Assembly: GCA_963691885.1 (NCBI GenBank) | Contig: OY829843.1 | Coordinates: 3,348,001-3,412,000 of the forward strand | Length of the DNA stretch: 64,000 nt | DNA from: G963691885 sp963691885 | GTDB lineage: Bacteria; Pseudomonadota; Alphaproteobacteria; UBA8366; Aestuariispiraceae | Reading direction: 5' to 3' | Part shown: one piece after another, positions 53,131-62,540 of the stretch | How positions within the stretch are numbered: position 1 is the stretch's first letter | How the letters are laid out: each line of letters starts with the position of its first letter | Notes under the pieces: model-generated | What the model was told of the DNA's origin: nothing | The model's database searches: none | Seen by the model: the letters and a program-made list of their open reading frames with translations, nothing else | Made by a program: the position numbers and the translations under genes

Positions 53131-54786
53131 ATGAGAACCGATATTTACCGAAAGTTGATGGCCATGCAGGCGACGCGGCGTGGTGTTTTGAAAGGCGGGG
53201 CCGCATTGGGGGCGTCGGCAATGGTGGCGGGTGTACCCAGTCTGTCCTCGGCCCATGAACACAGTGCGCTGCGCGCGGAAATTCTGAAAATCCCGGGTGT
53301 CGGCGCAGGATCGCCGACGGACTCGGATTGGCAGAAGGTCGGTGAATTGTGTCTTGGCGGCACGAAAGAAACAGTTCAGGCCGGTGAGTTTGAAGGCGTG
53401 GAATTGACCTTCATGGGGCTCAACAACCAGAATCTTCACAATTTCCTGTTTCGTGGGTTCCTGAAACCGTGGGAGGCTTATACCGGGGCGAAGATAAACT
53501 GGATCGATCTGGCCCAGGCCGACTATAACGCGCGATTGCAACAGTCTATTGCCACTGGCACCGTCGATTTTGACATTATTGAGATGGGTGCTCCGTTCGA
53601 AGGGGATGTCTGCGGAAAGGGGCTGGCCTCTGAAATGCCGGCATGGGTCGCTGATCTGATCGATATGGATGATTATGTGGGTTATCTCAAAGCCCCGGTT
53701 GGCACCTGGGATGGCAAGACTTATCGCGTTTCAATCGACGGGGATTGCCATACATTTGCCTATCGCACCGACTATTATGACAATGAGGAATTCGCAGAAG
53801 CCTGGAAGGCGTCTGGCGGGGCAGGCGATTGGGCACCGCCCAAAACCTGGGCGCAGGTGAACGCCCATGCAAAATTCCTGAAAGGCAAGACGGATCCTTT
53901 GACCGGTCTTGATGCCCACGGTTTCCTCGATCCGCTAAAAGGATGGGGCGGCTTCGGCTTCTATTTCCTCGAAGACCGTGCCACCGCTTATGCGAAGCAT
54001 CCGGACGATCCAGCCTGGTTGTTTGATCCCGATACAATGAAGCCCAGGGTCAACAATCCGGCCTTCGTGCGGGCGATCCAGGACGTCATGGATATCATGG
54101 ATACCTTCCCCGCCGATCAGATCAACGCGGATCCCGGGACAACGGCGTTCCAGCAGTTCCTCGCTGGAACCGGGTCGGCCCTTACCTGGTGGGGTGATGT
54201 CGGTTCAAATGCGCGCACCTCGGACACCTCGGTCGTCGGTGATGTTGTTGGTTTCGACATATTGCCTGGTTCTGATGAGGTCTATAACGCACGCAGCGGC
54301 GAATGGGAAAGCAAGCCAAATGAGGCGCCGAACATGGCCTATATCGGTTGGGGCGTTTACGTTATGGCGCGCGTCGATAGCGATTCCAAAAAGCAGAAAG
54401 CGGCCTGGTCCGCTGCCGCCCATCTAGGTGGAAAGGATCTCTCGCTATGGGCCTCTGCCTATCCGTCCGGTTTCCAGCCGTATCGGAATTCCCACTTCGA
54501 TTTCGCAGAATGGGAAGAGGCGGGCTACGACCGTGCGTTTGTTGAGGATTATCTTGGATCGAACGCGGATTCATACAACCATCCGAATGCCGCCATTGAG
54601 CCGCGTATTCCTGGTATATTCCAGTATTACTCGGTCGCGGAGGATGAATTGGCCAAAGGATTTGCAGGTCAATATGGCTCTGCCCAGGAAACCGCGGACG
54701 CCATTGCAGCTGCGTGGGAAAAAATCACGGATCAGATCGGCCGTGACAGTCAGATCGCACTTTATAAGGCGAGCTTAGGTTTGTAG
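53131..54786 (+). CDS. Large extracellular sugar-binding protein, Tat-exported
   Basis: 551 residues from ATG 53131, set by AGGGAGGA. The N-terminus has a twin-arginine motif (ATRRGVLKGGAALGASAM, cleavage near SSAHE), so it is folded before export. A family 1 solute-binding core follows: FLKPWEAYTGAKINWIDLAQ, DFDIIEMGAPFEGDVC, FAYRTDYYDNEEF, GSALTWWGDVGSNA. The length is about 100 residues above the usual. It supplies substrate to the permeases encoded downstream. A strong terminator after the gene should lower permease expression relative to binding protein. Confidence 0.92.
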   Translation: MRTDIYRKLMAMQATRRGVLKGGAALGASAMVAGVPSLSSAHEHSALRAEILKIPGVGAGSPTDSDWQKVGELCLGGTKETVQAGEFEGVELTFMGLNNQNLHNFLFRGFLKPWEAYTGAKINWIDLAQADYNARLQQSIATGTVDFDIIEMGAPFEGDVCGKGLASEMPAWVADLIDMDDYVGYLKAPVGTWDGKTYRVSIDGDCHTFAYRTDYYDNEEFAEAWKASGGAGDWAPPKTWAQVNAHAKFLKGKTDPLTGLDAHGFLDPLKGWGGFGFYFLEDRATAYAKHPDDPAWLFDPDTMKPRVNNPAFVRAIQDVMDIMDTFPADQINADPGTTAFQQFLAGTGSALTWWGDVGSNARTSDTSVVGDVVGFDILPGSDEVYNARSGEWESKPNEAPNMAYIGWGVYVMARVDSDSKKQKAAWSAAAHLGGKDLSLWASAYPSGFQPYRNSHFDFAEWEEAGYDRAFVEDYLGSNADSYNHPNAAIEPRIPGIFQYYSVAEDELAKGFAGQYGSAQETADAIAAAWEKITDQIGRDSQIALYKASLGL

Positions 54787-54795
54787 GAGTGTTTG

Positions 54796-54838
54796 CCTGC
54801 GGAAGGGGGATTGTTTTACCCCTCCCGCAGGTGTTTTT
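54796..54838 (+). terminator. Intrinsic (partial) terminator after the binding-protein gene
   Basis: Stem CCTGCGGAAGGGG / CCCCTCCCGCAGG, 12 of 13 pairs, followed by GTGTTTTTG. It lies 10 bases past the stop codon and before the permease genes on the same strand, so read-through probably sets the ratio of binding protein to permease. Confidence 0.85.
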
Positions 54839-54866
54839 GTGATCGGTATTGGTTGGGCGTTTAGCG

Positions 54867-55985
54867 ATGATATCCTTGGATGGTGATCTGCTGCATACGG
54901 TTGAAGATGCACATGAATCAGAGGGGAAGAAGCGCCTTGGCCGCGTTTTATTGTGGGCATCGGTGGCGCTGCTGTTCGTTCTGTTCGCGCTGCAATCCTT
55001 GTTTGAACTTGGCGTTATTGGCTGGGGCTTCGATAATTGGCGGCCGGTTCTTTACGCCTATTTCTTTTGGGCCTTCGCCCTCTGTCTCTCGCGTGTTCTG
55101 ATCTATGGCGAACGGGGCAAGAAAGCGCTTTTTGTGCTGCCAGCGGCACTGTTCGTCATCTCTATGGTGGTGTTTCCGCTGCTCTTCGGGTTGTGGATTG
55201 CGTTTTCCGACTGGAACCTTTCTTCCCTCAGCGGTCGGAAATTCAATGGATTGGATAATGTTCACCAGATGATGGGCGATCCGTTTTATTGGAACGCGCT
55301 CTATAACATGGTGATCTATACGGCGGTTATACTGGTTGAGTATGCAATCGCATTCGGCCTTGCCCTGTTGCTGAACGCTGATATCAAGGCGCGAAAGTTC
55401 TGGCGCGTCGCGTTTTTGATGCCATTGATGTTGTCTCCCGTTGCGGTGAGTTGGATGGTCGGCAAATCAATGCTGGAAATCCGGTTTGGCCCTCTCGCGC
55501 GGTTTGCTCGCTGGTTGGGCTGGGACAATCCGTCCTTTTTCGGGTCACCGGAAATGGCCAAATTTGCAATCATGGCGATGGATGCCTGGACCTTCATCCC
55601 GTTTATGATGATCATGATCCTGGCCGGACTTCAGGCCATGCCCAAAGATGTTCTCGAAGCGGCAGAGGTTGATGGCGCAACACCCTGGCAGCGCTTTTGG
55701 GAGGTTACCTTCCCGCTTATGCTGCCCGTGTCGATAACGGCAATTATGATCCGCATCATCTTTAAGCTGAAGCTGGCGGATATCGTTATCAACGTAACCT
55801 CCGGTGGTCCTGGTGGCGCGACAGATACGGTGACAAGTTTCATTTTCCGGGAATATCGTGATCGATCCAATGTTGGTTATGGAACCCTGCTTGCTATCGT
55901 ATATCTGATTGGGATCGTGATCTTCATGACAATTCTGCTCAAGCTTTCCGAGAGGTTGGTGCGCCGTATGACGGGGGCGGGATGA
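54867..55985 (+). CDS. Sugar ABC transporter permease (MalF/UgpA type)
   Basis: About 372 residues from ATG 54867. It has an unusually long N-terminal part with two extra hydrophobic segments (LLWASVALLFVLFALQSLF, PVLYAYFFWAFALCLSRVL) before the standard six-helix permease (ALFVISMVVFPLLFGLWIAF onward). The EAA cytoplasmic loop EAAEVDGATPWQRFWEVTFP near residue 275 docks onto the ATPase. It overlaps the next permease by four bases. Confidence 0.92.
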   Translation: MISLDGDLLHTVEDAHESEGKKRLGRVLLWASVALLFVLFALQSLFELGVIGWGFDNWRPVLYAYFFWAFALCLSRVLIYGERGKKALFVLPAALFVISMVVFPLLFGLWIAFSDWNLSSLSGRKFNGLDNVHQMMGDPFYWNALYNMVIYTAVILVEYAIAFGLALLLNADIKARKFWRVAFLMPLMLSPVAVSWMVGKSMLEIRFGPLARFARWLGWDNPSFFGSPEMAKFAIMAMDAWTFIPFMMIMILAGLQAMPKDVLEAAEVDGATPWQRFWEVTFPLMLPVSITAIMIRIIFKLKLADIVINVTSGGPGGATDTVTSFIFREYRDRSNVGYGTLLAIVYLIGIVIFMTILLKLSERLVRRMTGAG

Positions 55986-56896
55986 TGGTCATGTCCGGGT
56001 TTGAAGATTTTGATCGCGCGCGCCGTATGCGCTGGTGGGCTATGCGTTTGACCCTCTATACGCTGTTGATTGTCTGGGCGGTAATTTGCCTTTTTCCGAT
56101 TTTCTGGACCTTGACGACTTCCTTCAAACTGGCCCCGGATGTCATGCGGGGGAATATGATCCCCTTTCTTGATTTTATGCCACAGTGGCGCGGCTGGAAG
56201 TCGCTGGGTTTGTCGCCGGATACTATTTTTGAAACCTCCACTGTTCGAGAGGAGTTTGTTAAAAGGTTTTTGAACAGTGTGATTATTTCTGTGTCCGCCT
56301 CGGCGCTGGCGGTGATTCTGGGTTCGTTTGCTGCCTATGGGCTAAGTCGCTTTTCCTATAAATTTGGATTTATGCGGAATGCAGATATATCGTTCTTTTT
56401 TCTTTCGCAGTTGATCCTGCCGCCCGTCGTCCTCGCATTGCCCTTCCTTGTTCTGTACAAGCAGTTGGATATGCTGGACAGTCATATCGGTATGGTGGCG
56501 ATCTATACATTGATGGTATTGCCTATCGTCATTTGGATCATGCGCGACCAATTCGCGTCAATCCCTGTGGAGTTGGAAGAGGCGGCCTTGGTCGACGGGC
56601 TTTCCATCTGGGGGGCTTTTTTCAGGGTCGTTCTGCCCCTGGTTTTGCCGGGTACTGTGGGGGCCTTCATTCTGTCACTTGTATTGTGCTGGAACGAGTA
56701 TTTCTTTGCCGCCCTGCTGACCAGTACGGATGCGAACACCCTGCCGGTTATGATTGCCAGTCAGACCGGGTCGCAAGGTATCAATTGGTGGTCTATGGCG
56801 GCACTTTCCTCTGCCGGGATTTTACCGCTCATTGTCATCGGCATACTGCTTGAAAAATACATCGTGAAAGGTATGACGGCGGGCGCCGTGAAATAG
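55982..56896 (+). CDS. Sugar ABC transporter permease (MalG/UgpE type)
   Basis: 304 residues with six membrane helices. Characteristic are the first helix (LYTLLIVWAVICLFPIFWTL), PVVLALPFLVLYKQLDMLDS, the EAA loop EEAALVDGLSIWGAFFRVVL near residue 205, and the C-terminal LLEKYIVKGMTAGAVK. It completes a CUT1 importer with the permease before it, the binding protein at 53131-54786 and probably the ATPase at 51773-52843. Confidence 0.94.
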   Translation: MMVMSGFEDFDRARRMRWWAMRLTLYTLLIVWAVICLFPIFWTLTTSFKLAPDVMRGNMIPFLDFMPQWRGWKSLGLSPDTIFETSTVREEFVKRFLNSVIISVSASALAVILGSFAAYGLSRFSYKFGFMRNADISFFFLSQLILPPVVLALPFLVLYKQLDMLDSHIGMVAIYTLMVLPIVIWIMRDQFASIPVELEEAALVDGLSIWGAFFRVVLPLVLPGTVGAFILSLVLCWNEYFFAALLTSTDANTLPVMIASQTGSQGINWWSMAALSSAGILPLIVIGILLEKYIVKGMTAGAVK

Positions 56897-56924
56897 CGCT
56901 GTCCAGATCGCATGGTGGTTCCGG

Positions 56925-58418
56925 CTACCCGATTTCTGCCATCAGGTCTTTCGTCTGTGTATAGAGCCGCTTGAATTGTGAGAGCCGCTCTTTCAAAATT
57001 TCCCGAGCATTTGCATCTGGTTCGATCCGGCGGGCAACAGGGTTCCAGAGGTCAATATCTTCCGGGACAACGCGGCCCAGGGCGAGCGCAGCCAGGAATG
57101 CATCCCCAAAGGAAGCGCCGATGGTTTTTTGCCGAACCGTTTGCGTTAGTCCCGTTGCGTCAGAGGTCGCCTGAAGCCAGATTGGATTCTGTGTTCCACC
57201 GCCCACTGCGAAGAGGGCGTCCGGGTGTGCGCCCGCATCCGCAAATGTCTCAACCGCATGGGCTGTGCCAAGCGCGATACCTTCAAGCATGGCGCGATAG
57301 ATATCCGCCCGACTATGGGTCAGGTTGAGACCAAACAGTGTACCCTTGGCGGTAGGATCATGAATGGGGGTTCTTTCACCTGAGAAATAGGGCAGAAAGA
57401 CAAGGCTGTTCGCGCCAACGGGTGATCCTGCCGCCTCTTGAGCGAGGGTTTCAAACGCATCCACCGGGTCGAGGTCCCTGGCAAAATTGTCTCGAAACCA
57501 ATGCGTTAAAGTTCCACTGGTGGCCAGGCCAGCTTGTGCAGCATGCTGACCTTTAAACAGCCAGGGGGCGTACCAGAGGCGCGGATCAACATGGGGTTCG
57601 GAGGTTGGCAATATGATGAAAATGGTTGATCCGTACATCACCATCATCTGGCCGGGGGAAGACACACCGACGCTCACACCCTCTGCCGCCGCATCGATGG
57701 TCCCCGTCAGGACAGGGGTGCCGGTTGCCAAACCCGTAATTGCGGCAGCATCCGGGGTGATGGTGCCCGCGATCTCGGTGGACCACAAAATTTCGGGCAA
57801 ACATTCCGACCTAACGATGTCGGGGGCCAGGTCGGCTGACCAGGACTGGGTGCGGATATCGTAGAGTGGTGAGAAACCGCAAGCGGTGACGTGATCTATG
57901 ACGGCCCGGTCGGTCAGTTTCTGAACGATGTAGGTTGTGGACGTATGGATCTTCGCCGTTTTTGCAAAGAGGTCAGGTTTGTTGCGCTTCAACCACAGAA
58001 TCTTTGGCCCGACCGATTGTGACGTCAGGGTGTTGCCGCAATGCCGGATTAGGGTTTCTTCGCCAATCCGATCCATCAGTTCCTCGACTTCAACAGCGGC
58101 CCGATTGTCGACTCCATATAGAACGCCGTTCATCAGTGCGTTGCCGTTGTCATCGACCGGCAACATGCAGGGGCCGATCGCACTGCACGCGATTGCATCA
58201 ATCGCCGCCGGGTTAATCCCGCTTTCGTTTAAGATGCGTTGTGTGACGTAAACAAAATCACCCCACCAGTCCTCATCCGGATTGTGTTCCGCCCAGCCAG
58301 GCCGGGGCACCAGCATTTGGTGGCGACGCGCCGCCTGGGCCGCAATTTCTCCACTGGCATTAACCAACACGCCTTTTGTTTCGTATGTGCCGATATCAAC
58401 GCCTAGTGTGTATGACAC
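56925..58418 (-). CDS. FGGY-family carbohydrate kinase (xylulokinase-like)
   Basis: 497 residues, normal for FGGY kinases. The N-terminal ATPase-fold motif is LGVDIGTYETKGVLVN; a second phosphate loop is LTGTIDAAAEGVSVGV (about residue 240) and the C-terminal FAVGGGTQNPIWLQATSDAT (about 400) binds ATP. Best resemblance is to xylulokinases, but sugar specificity in this family cannot be read from sequence. It converges on the permease operon and is divergent from the aldo/keto reductase gene; it probably phosphorylates the ketose or 2-keto acid formed from the imported sugar. Confidence 0.92.
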   Translation of the reverse strand: MSYTLGVDIGTYETKGVLVNASGEIAAQAARRHQMLVPRPGWAEHNPDEDWWGDFVYVTQRILNESGINPAAIDAIACSAIGPCMLPVDDNGNALMNGVLYGVDNRAAVEVEELMDRIGEETLIRHCGNTLTSQSVGPKILWLKRNKPDLFAKTAKIHTSTTYIVQKLTDRAVIDHVTACGFSPLYDIRTQSWSADLAPDIVRSECLPEILWSTEIAGTITPDAAAITGLATGTPVLTGTIDAAAEGVSVGVSSPGQMMVMYGSTIFIILPTSEPHVDPRLWYAPWLFKGQHAAQAGLATSGTLTHWFRDNFARDLDPVDAFETLAQEAAGSPVGANSLVFLPYFSGERTPIHDPTAKGTLFGLNLTHSRADIYRAMLEGIALGTAHAVETFADAGAHPDALFAVGGGTQNPIWLQATSDATGLTQTVRQKTIGASFGDAFLAALALGRVVPEDIDLWNPVARRIEPDANAREILKERLSQFKRLYTQTKDLMAEIG

Positions 58419-58506
58419 GATCCGCGCCCTTTTTTCCTGAGTGACCTTTGTTCATTTTGCAGGATGATGCTAGCATTGAACCCTACGGTTTGGGGAGTCT
58501 GCACTC

Positions 58507-59532
58507 GTGAATTACCGCCATTGGGAAAGACTGTCCGGGAAGGCACTCGCGTTTCCGGAACTGGGTTTCGGTACGGCCCCGCTGGGGAATTTGTATCAGG
58601 CAGTCACCGAAGAGGATGCACAACAAGCTCTGGAGGCTGCGTGGCGTTCGGGGTGCCGCTACTTCGACACAGCACCGCTCTATGGTCTCGGCCTTGCAGA
58701 AACCCGCCTCAACACCTTTCTGCGCGATAAACCAAGAGATGACTACGTCTTGTCCACAAAGGTGGGTCGTCTACTGGAACCCTGTGAGCCGTCGGAGCGG
58801 ACCGGCATTGGAAAGTTCTTCAATACCCCTAACCGGCGGGAGGTCTATGACTACAGTCACGACGGTATTCTGCGGTCGGTTGAATTCTCGCTGGAAAGAC
58901 TGGGTGTCGACCGCATTGATGTGCTCTTCGCTCATGATCTCGACATCTTTACGCATGGAAGTCAGGCGGCTCTCCAAATTCACCTCGACCAATTTATCGG
59001 ATCTGGCATCGATGCCCTTGTTTCCCTGCGTGACCAGGGGGTGATTTTGGGTTTTGGCGCAGGCATAAATGAATGGCAGCCAGCCCAGTGGATTGCCGAG
59101 CGTGGGGATCCGGATCTCTTCCTGCTGGCTGGGCGTTATACATTGCTAGAACAGGAGGCGCTCGATAGTTTTTTACCGCTATGCGAAAAGCGCGGTATCG
59201 GTATTGTGCTTGGCGGCCCTTATAATTCCGGGATACTTGCGACAGGTGCGGTTGAAGGGGCCTATTATAACTACGATCCGGCGCCCGCAAACATCATGGA
59301 AAAAGTTAACAGGATGGAACAGGTTTGCCTGAGCCATGGGACCAAATTGATTGAAGCAGCCCTACGGTTTCCCCTTCATCATCCCAGTGTCGTTTCCATC
59401 ATACCCGGTGGGCAATCATCAAAGCAGGTTTTGAGTAATAGAGATGTTCTTGACCGTGGCATTCCGGAATCGCTCTGGCGGGATTTGAAGGAAGAGGGGC
59501 TTGTTCGGGCGGATGCACCGACGCCACCCTAA
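58507..59532 (+). CDS. Aldo/keto reductase, L-fucose (D-threo-aldose) dehydrogenase-like
   Basis: 341 residues. AKR catalytic residues: Asp and Tyr in YFDTAPLYGLGLAE (about residue 55-60), Lys in VLSTKVGRLL (about 83) and His in VLFAHDLDIF (about 139). The GRYTLLEQEALDSFLPLCEK segment and late IPGGQSSKQV are typical of the D-threo-aldose 1-dehydrogenase group, which oxidises L-fucose, L-galactose or D-arabinose to the aldonolactone with NAD(P). The next gene, 30 bases on, encodes a matching lactonase. Confidence 0.9.
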   Translation: MNYRHWERLSGKALAFPELGFGTAPLGNLYQAVTEEDAQQALEAAWRSGCRYFDTAPLYGLGLAETRLNTFLRDKPRDDYVLSTKVGRLLEPCEPSERTGIGKFFNTPNRREVYDYSHDGILRSVEFSLERLGVDRIDVLFAHDLDIFTHGSQAALQIHLDQFIGSGIDALVSLRDQGVILGFGAGINEWQPAQWIAERGDPDLFLLAGRYTLLEQEALDSFLPLCEKRGIGIVLGGPYNSGILATGAVEGAYYNYDPAPANIMEKVNRMEQVCLSHGTKLIEAALRFPLHHPSVVSIIPGGQSSKQVLSNRDVLDRGIPESLWRDLKEEGLVRADAPTPP

Positions 59533-59562
59533 AATAATCTGCAACGGGACTTGGAGCGCGTA

Positions 59563-60411
59563 ATGGTAAAACTCTTGGATACCCATCAGCACCTGCTGTA
59601 TCGCAGTCATTTCGATTACCTTTGGTCCGATTCTCTTCTTCCCTTGAGCGGTCGGGATTTCACCCTGGCTGATTACAAGGCACTAACGGCGGGGCACGAG
59701 ATTTTAGGGTCGCTTTTCATGGAAGTGGATGTGGGGGATGCCTATCGAGATGAAACGCGGTTTGTTGCCGGGCTATGCAATGACCCAGACAGCGGTTTGC
59801 TCGGCATTATCTCATCCTGTCGACCGGAAGATTCAACCGGTTTCGACACCTGGCTTGAGGAATGCAACGACCTTCCTGTTGTCGGTTTTCGTCGCATCCT
59901 GCATGAAGTGTCCGACGATCTGTCGCGAAGCGCGCTGTTCCGTGAAAATATCAGAAAGATAGGCGCGCGTGGTCATGTCTTTGATATGGTGTTTCGGGCC
60001 GATCAGCTGACCGTCGCCCGTGAATTGGCGACCGCGTGCGACGATGTGACCCTCGTACTGGATCATTGCGGGGTTCCTGATATTGCAAACGGTGATTTTG
60101 AGGCTTGGCGTAGCGGTATAACGGGGCTGTCGAACCTCGCAAATGTGCATTGCAAGATCTCCGGTATCCTGGCCTATTGCCCGCGGGACGCGGCCTCGCT
60201 GGAAACGGTTCGTCCCTATATCGAGCATGTCATCGAAAGCTTTGGGTCTGACCGACTTGTCTGGGGCAGCGACTGGCCGGTCGTCGATTTGCGTGCGTCA
60301 CTGCCAACCTGGATATCTGTTTATGAACAAGCCGTCTTGGGTTTGAGCGTCGATGAACAAGCGGCCATTGGCTATCTCAACGCACAGAAGATTTATGGCC
60401 TTGATCGCTAG
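59563..60411 (+). CDS. Amidohydrolase-2 family lactonase, L-fuconolactonase-like
   Basis: 282 residues from ATG 59563 (GGAGCG upstream). Metal ligands are DTHQH near the N-terminus, a central His in VLDHCGVPDI (about residue 170) and Asp in LVWGSDWPVVD (about 240). This group contains L-fucono-1,5-lactonase and L-rhamnono-gamma-lactonase, which open the lactones made by the sugar dehydrogenases. Following the fucose-dehydrogenase-like gene, it should carry out the second step of oxidative sugar breakdown. The dehydratase expected next is not in the window. Confidence 0.9.
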   Translation: MVKLLDTHQHLLYRSHFDYLWSDSLLPLSGRDFTLADYKALTAGHEILGSLFMEVDVGDAYRDETRFVAGLCNDPDSGLLGIISSCRPEDSTGFDTWLEECNDLPVVGFRRILHEVSDDLSRSALFRENIRKIGARGHVFDMVFRADQLTVARELATACDDVTLVLDHCGVPDIANGDFEAWRSGITGLSNLANVHCKISGILAYCPRDAASLETVRPYIEHVIESFGSDRLVWGSDWPVVDLRASLPTWISVYEQAVLGLSVDEQAAIGYLNAQKIYGLDR

Positions 60412-60627
60412 AAGGGTAGATCCGGACGGCCTCAAATTAGATTTTGTCGGGTTTCTCTGACTAGACCCGTGGTGAAGAGGTTTCTCCTATTTGTACGTGT
60501 TTGGTCTTGAGAAAGGCCCGATCACGCAGGATTGGATTTTTTCTGTGTTCTGGGCATAGAATTACGCAAGAATAATACGCGTGAGCGATAAAGCCGAAAG
60601 GGCTGCTCACGGACAGGGAGACAGGGA

Positions 60628-62019
60628 ATGACTGAAGTAAGCCTTCAGTTGGCAGAGTTTGCTGCTGACTTGCAGTTTGAAGATTTGCCCGGGGATGTTG
60701 TCGAACGGACCAAACTTCTGATTCTGGATACACTGGGAGTGGTCGTTCGGGCCCGAAACGACGCGGAATCAACACCCGCCCTGGTGAAATCGATCGAACG
60801 CCTGGGGCTTGCTTCCGGTGACTGCGCGGTTCCGGGCGATACCGCCAGCTACACGCCCTCTGCAGCGGCTCTTTTGAACGGGACGCTGGCCCATTCTCTC
60901 GATTTTGATGATACTCATGCTGAGGCATCCTTGCATTCCTCCGCCCCGATCGTTCCGGCAGCTCTGGCAGCGGCGGAAATGACCGGGGCATCCGGGCGGG
61001 ATTTGATCACGGCCTGTGTCGCCGGGTATGAGATCCAAATCCGCCTTTCCCTGGGCCTTGGCCCGTCAGATCACTATGACCGGGGCTATCACCCGACCGC
61101 GACTTGCGGGGTGTTCGGGGCGGCTGCTGCGGCCTGTAAACTTCTAGGCGCCGATGCCGGGGTGATTGAGAGTGCGTTTGGGATCGCGCTCAGCCAGTCC
61201 GCCGGTTCGATGCAGTTTCTGGAAGATGGTGCCTGGACAAAGCGGTCCCATGTCGGGCAGGCCGCGCAGAACGGCTTGATCTGCGCGACGATGGCCGTGG
61301 AAGGGTTCAGGGGACCCAAGAGAGCTTTTGAGGGAAAATGGGGTTTCTTCCACGCCTATGCGCCCGACCCTGAGCCTGATCGGGCGGTTGCAGGGCTGCG
61401 TGAGAATTGGGAGACCCTGCGTCTTGCCGTAAAGCCCTTTCCAAGCTGCCGCTACACCCACGCGGCGATGGACGCGCTGCGGAAGATCCTCGCCGAGAAT
61501 GAGATCGATCAGAACGATATTGATGCGGTTGAGATTGGATTGCCACAGACGGGGATGAAGATCGTCAGTATCCCGGAAAATGTAAAGAAGGCACCGGTGA
61601 CGGTCGTTGACGGGCAATTCTCCATGCCGTTTTGTGCTGCTGTCGTGCTGCGCGAAGGGACATTGTTGTGGGATCACTATGCGACCCATCTCGGCAACGC
61701 GGAGACACTCGGCCTTGCCGGTAAGGTCACCTGTGTCAACGACCCTGATGTGGAGGCCAAGTTCCCGACCTTCATGGCGGGCAGGGCGACAGTAACGACG
61801 TCGCAGGGCAGTTTTACCGCGATGGTGGACACGCCAAAGGGGGAGCCTGAAAACTTCCTGTCCTCAGAGGAATTGAAAGCAAAGTTCACCAGCCTTGCTG
61901 AACCCTATCTGGGGTCGGACGGTTGCAAGCGTTTTTCTGAGGCGATCCTGGGGCTGGATCAACAGAATGCCGTCAGTGCTGTATTGGCTGCAGGCCAGCC
62001 ACAAGGCGTGAGGGTCTGA
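60628..62019 (+). CDS. MmgE/PrpD-family dehydratase/decarboxylase
   Basis: 463 residues with GGGAGACAGGGA before the ATG. Family motifs are LLILDTLGVVVRAR, ALLNGTLAHSLDFDDTHAEA (about residues 85-105), HPTATCGVFGAAAAACKLLG (about 155-175) and FPSCRYTHAAMDAL (about 275-290). Members include 2-methylcitrate dehydratase and cis-aconitate decarboxylase. It is the first gene of a compact unit with a MaoC hydratase, an acyl-CoA dehydrogenase and a CoA-transferase, so it probably acts on a tri- or dicarboxylic acid before or after CoA activation. Confidence 0.92.
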   Translation: MTEVSLQLAEFAADLQFEDLPGDVVERTKLLILDTLGVVVRARNDAESTPALVKSIERLGLASGDCAVPGDTASYTPSAAALLNGTLAHSLDFDDTHAEASLHSSAPIVPAALAAAEMTGASGRDLITACVAGYEIQIRLSLGLGPSDHYDRGYHPTATCGVFGAAAAACKLLGADAGVIESAFGIALSQSAGSMQFLEDGAWTKRSHVGQAAQNGLICATMAVEGFRGPKRAFEGKWGFFHAYAPDPEPDRAVAGLRENWETLRLAVKPFPSCRYTHAAMDALRKILAENEIDQNDIDAVEIGLPQTGMKIVSIPENVKKAPVTVVDGQFSMPFCAAVVLREGTLLWDHYATHLGNAETLGLAGKVTCVNDPDVEAKFPTFMAGRATVTTSQGSFTAMVDTPKGEPENFLSSEELKAKFTSLAEPYLGSDGCKRFSEAILGLDQQNAVSAVLAAGQPQGVRV

Positions 62020-62021
62020 TC

Positions 62022-62540
62022 ATGGTGGCAGATGCAAAAGAGGTCGGGCCGAACCGATATCGTGAATCCTATGGCCGCTATCTCGAAGATTTCAAGGTCG
62101 GCGATGTCTACGAACACAGACCCGGTCGCACCATCTCGGAAACGGACAATACCTGGTTCACGCTTATGACGATGAACCAACATCCCCTTCATTTTGATCA
62201 GGAATATGCCGCGAAGAGTGAGTTCGGAAAACCATTGGTCAATTCCTGCCTTACACTGTCGGTGATCGCGGGCATGAGCGTTTCCGATGTCAGCCAGAAG
62301 ACCATTGCCAATCTGGGCTGGGACAAGGTCCGGATGCCAGCCCCTGTCTTCAACGGGGATACCCTTTACGCAGAGAGTGAGGTTCTTGCCATTCGCGAGA
62401 GCAAGTCGCGACCGACGCAGGGCATTGTTACGATCCTGACACGCGGCTTTAATCAGGATGATGTGATGGTCATTTCTTTCGAACGCACAATGCTGATCCC
62501 CAAACGCGGCCATGCGGTTGACGATAAGGCGAATTACTGA
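62022..62540 (+). CDS. MaoC-family (R)-specific enoyl-CoA hydratase
   Basis: 172 residues, one hot-dog domain. The hydratase motif is WFTLMTMNQHPLHFDQEYA (about residues 45-63), with His and the acidic residue placed as in mesaconyl-CoA hydratase-like proteins; RPTQGIVTILTRGFNQDD closes the fold. It starts two bases after the MmgE/PrpD stop and its stop overlaps the next start, so it is translationally coupled. It likely adds water to an unsaturated acyl-CoA made by the acyl-CoA dehydrogenase. Confidence 0.9.
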   Translation: MVADAKEVGPNRYRESYGRYLEDFKVGDVYEHRPGRTISETDNTWFTLMTMNQHPLHFDQEYAAKSEFGKPLVNSCLTLSVIAGMSVSDVSQKTIANLGWDKVRMPAPVFNGDTLYAESEVLAIRESKSRPTQGIVTILTRGFNQDDVMVISFERTMLIPKRGHAVDDKANY

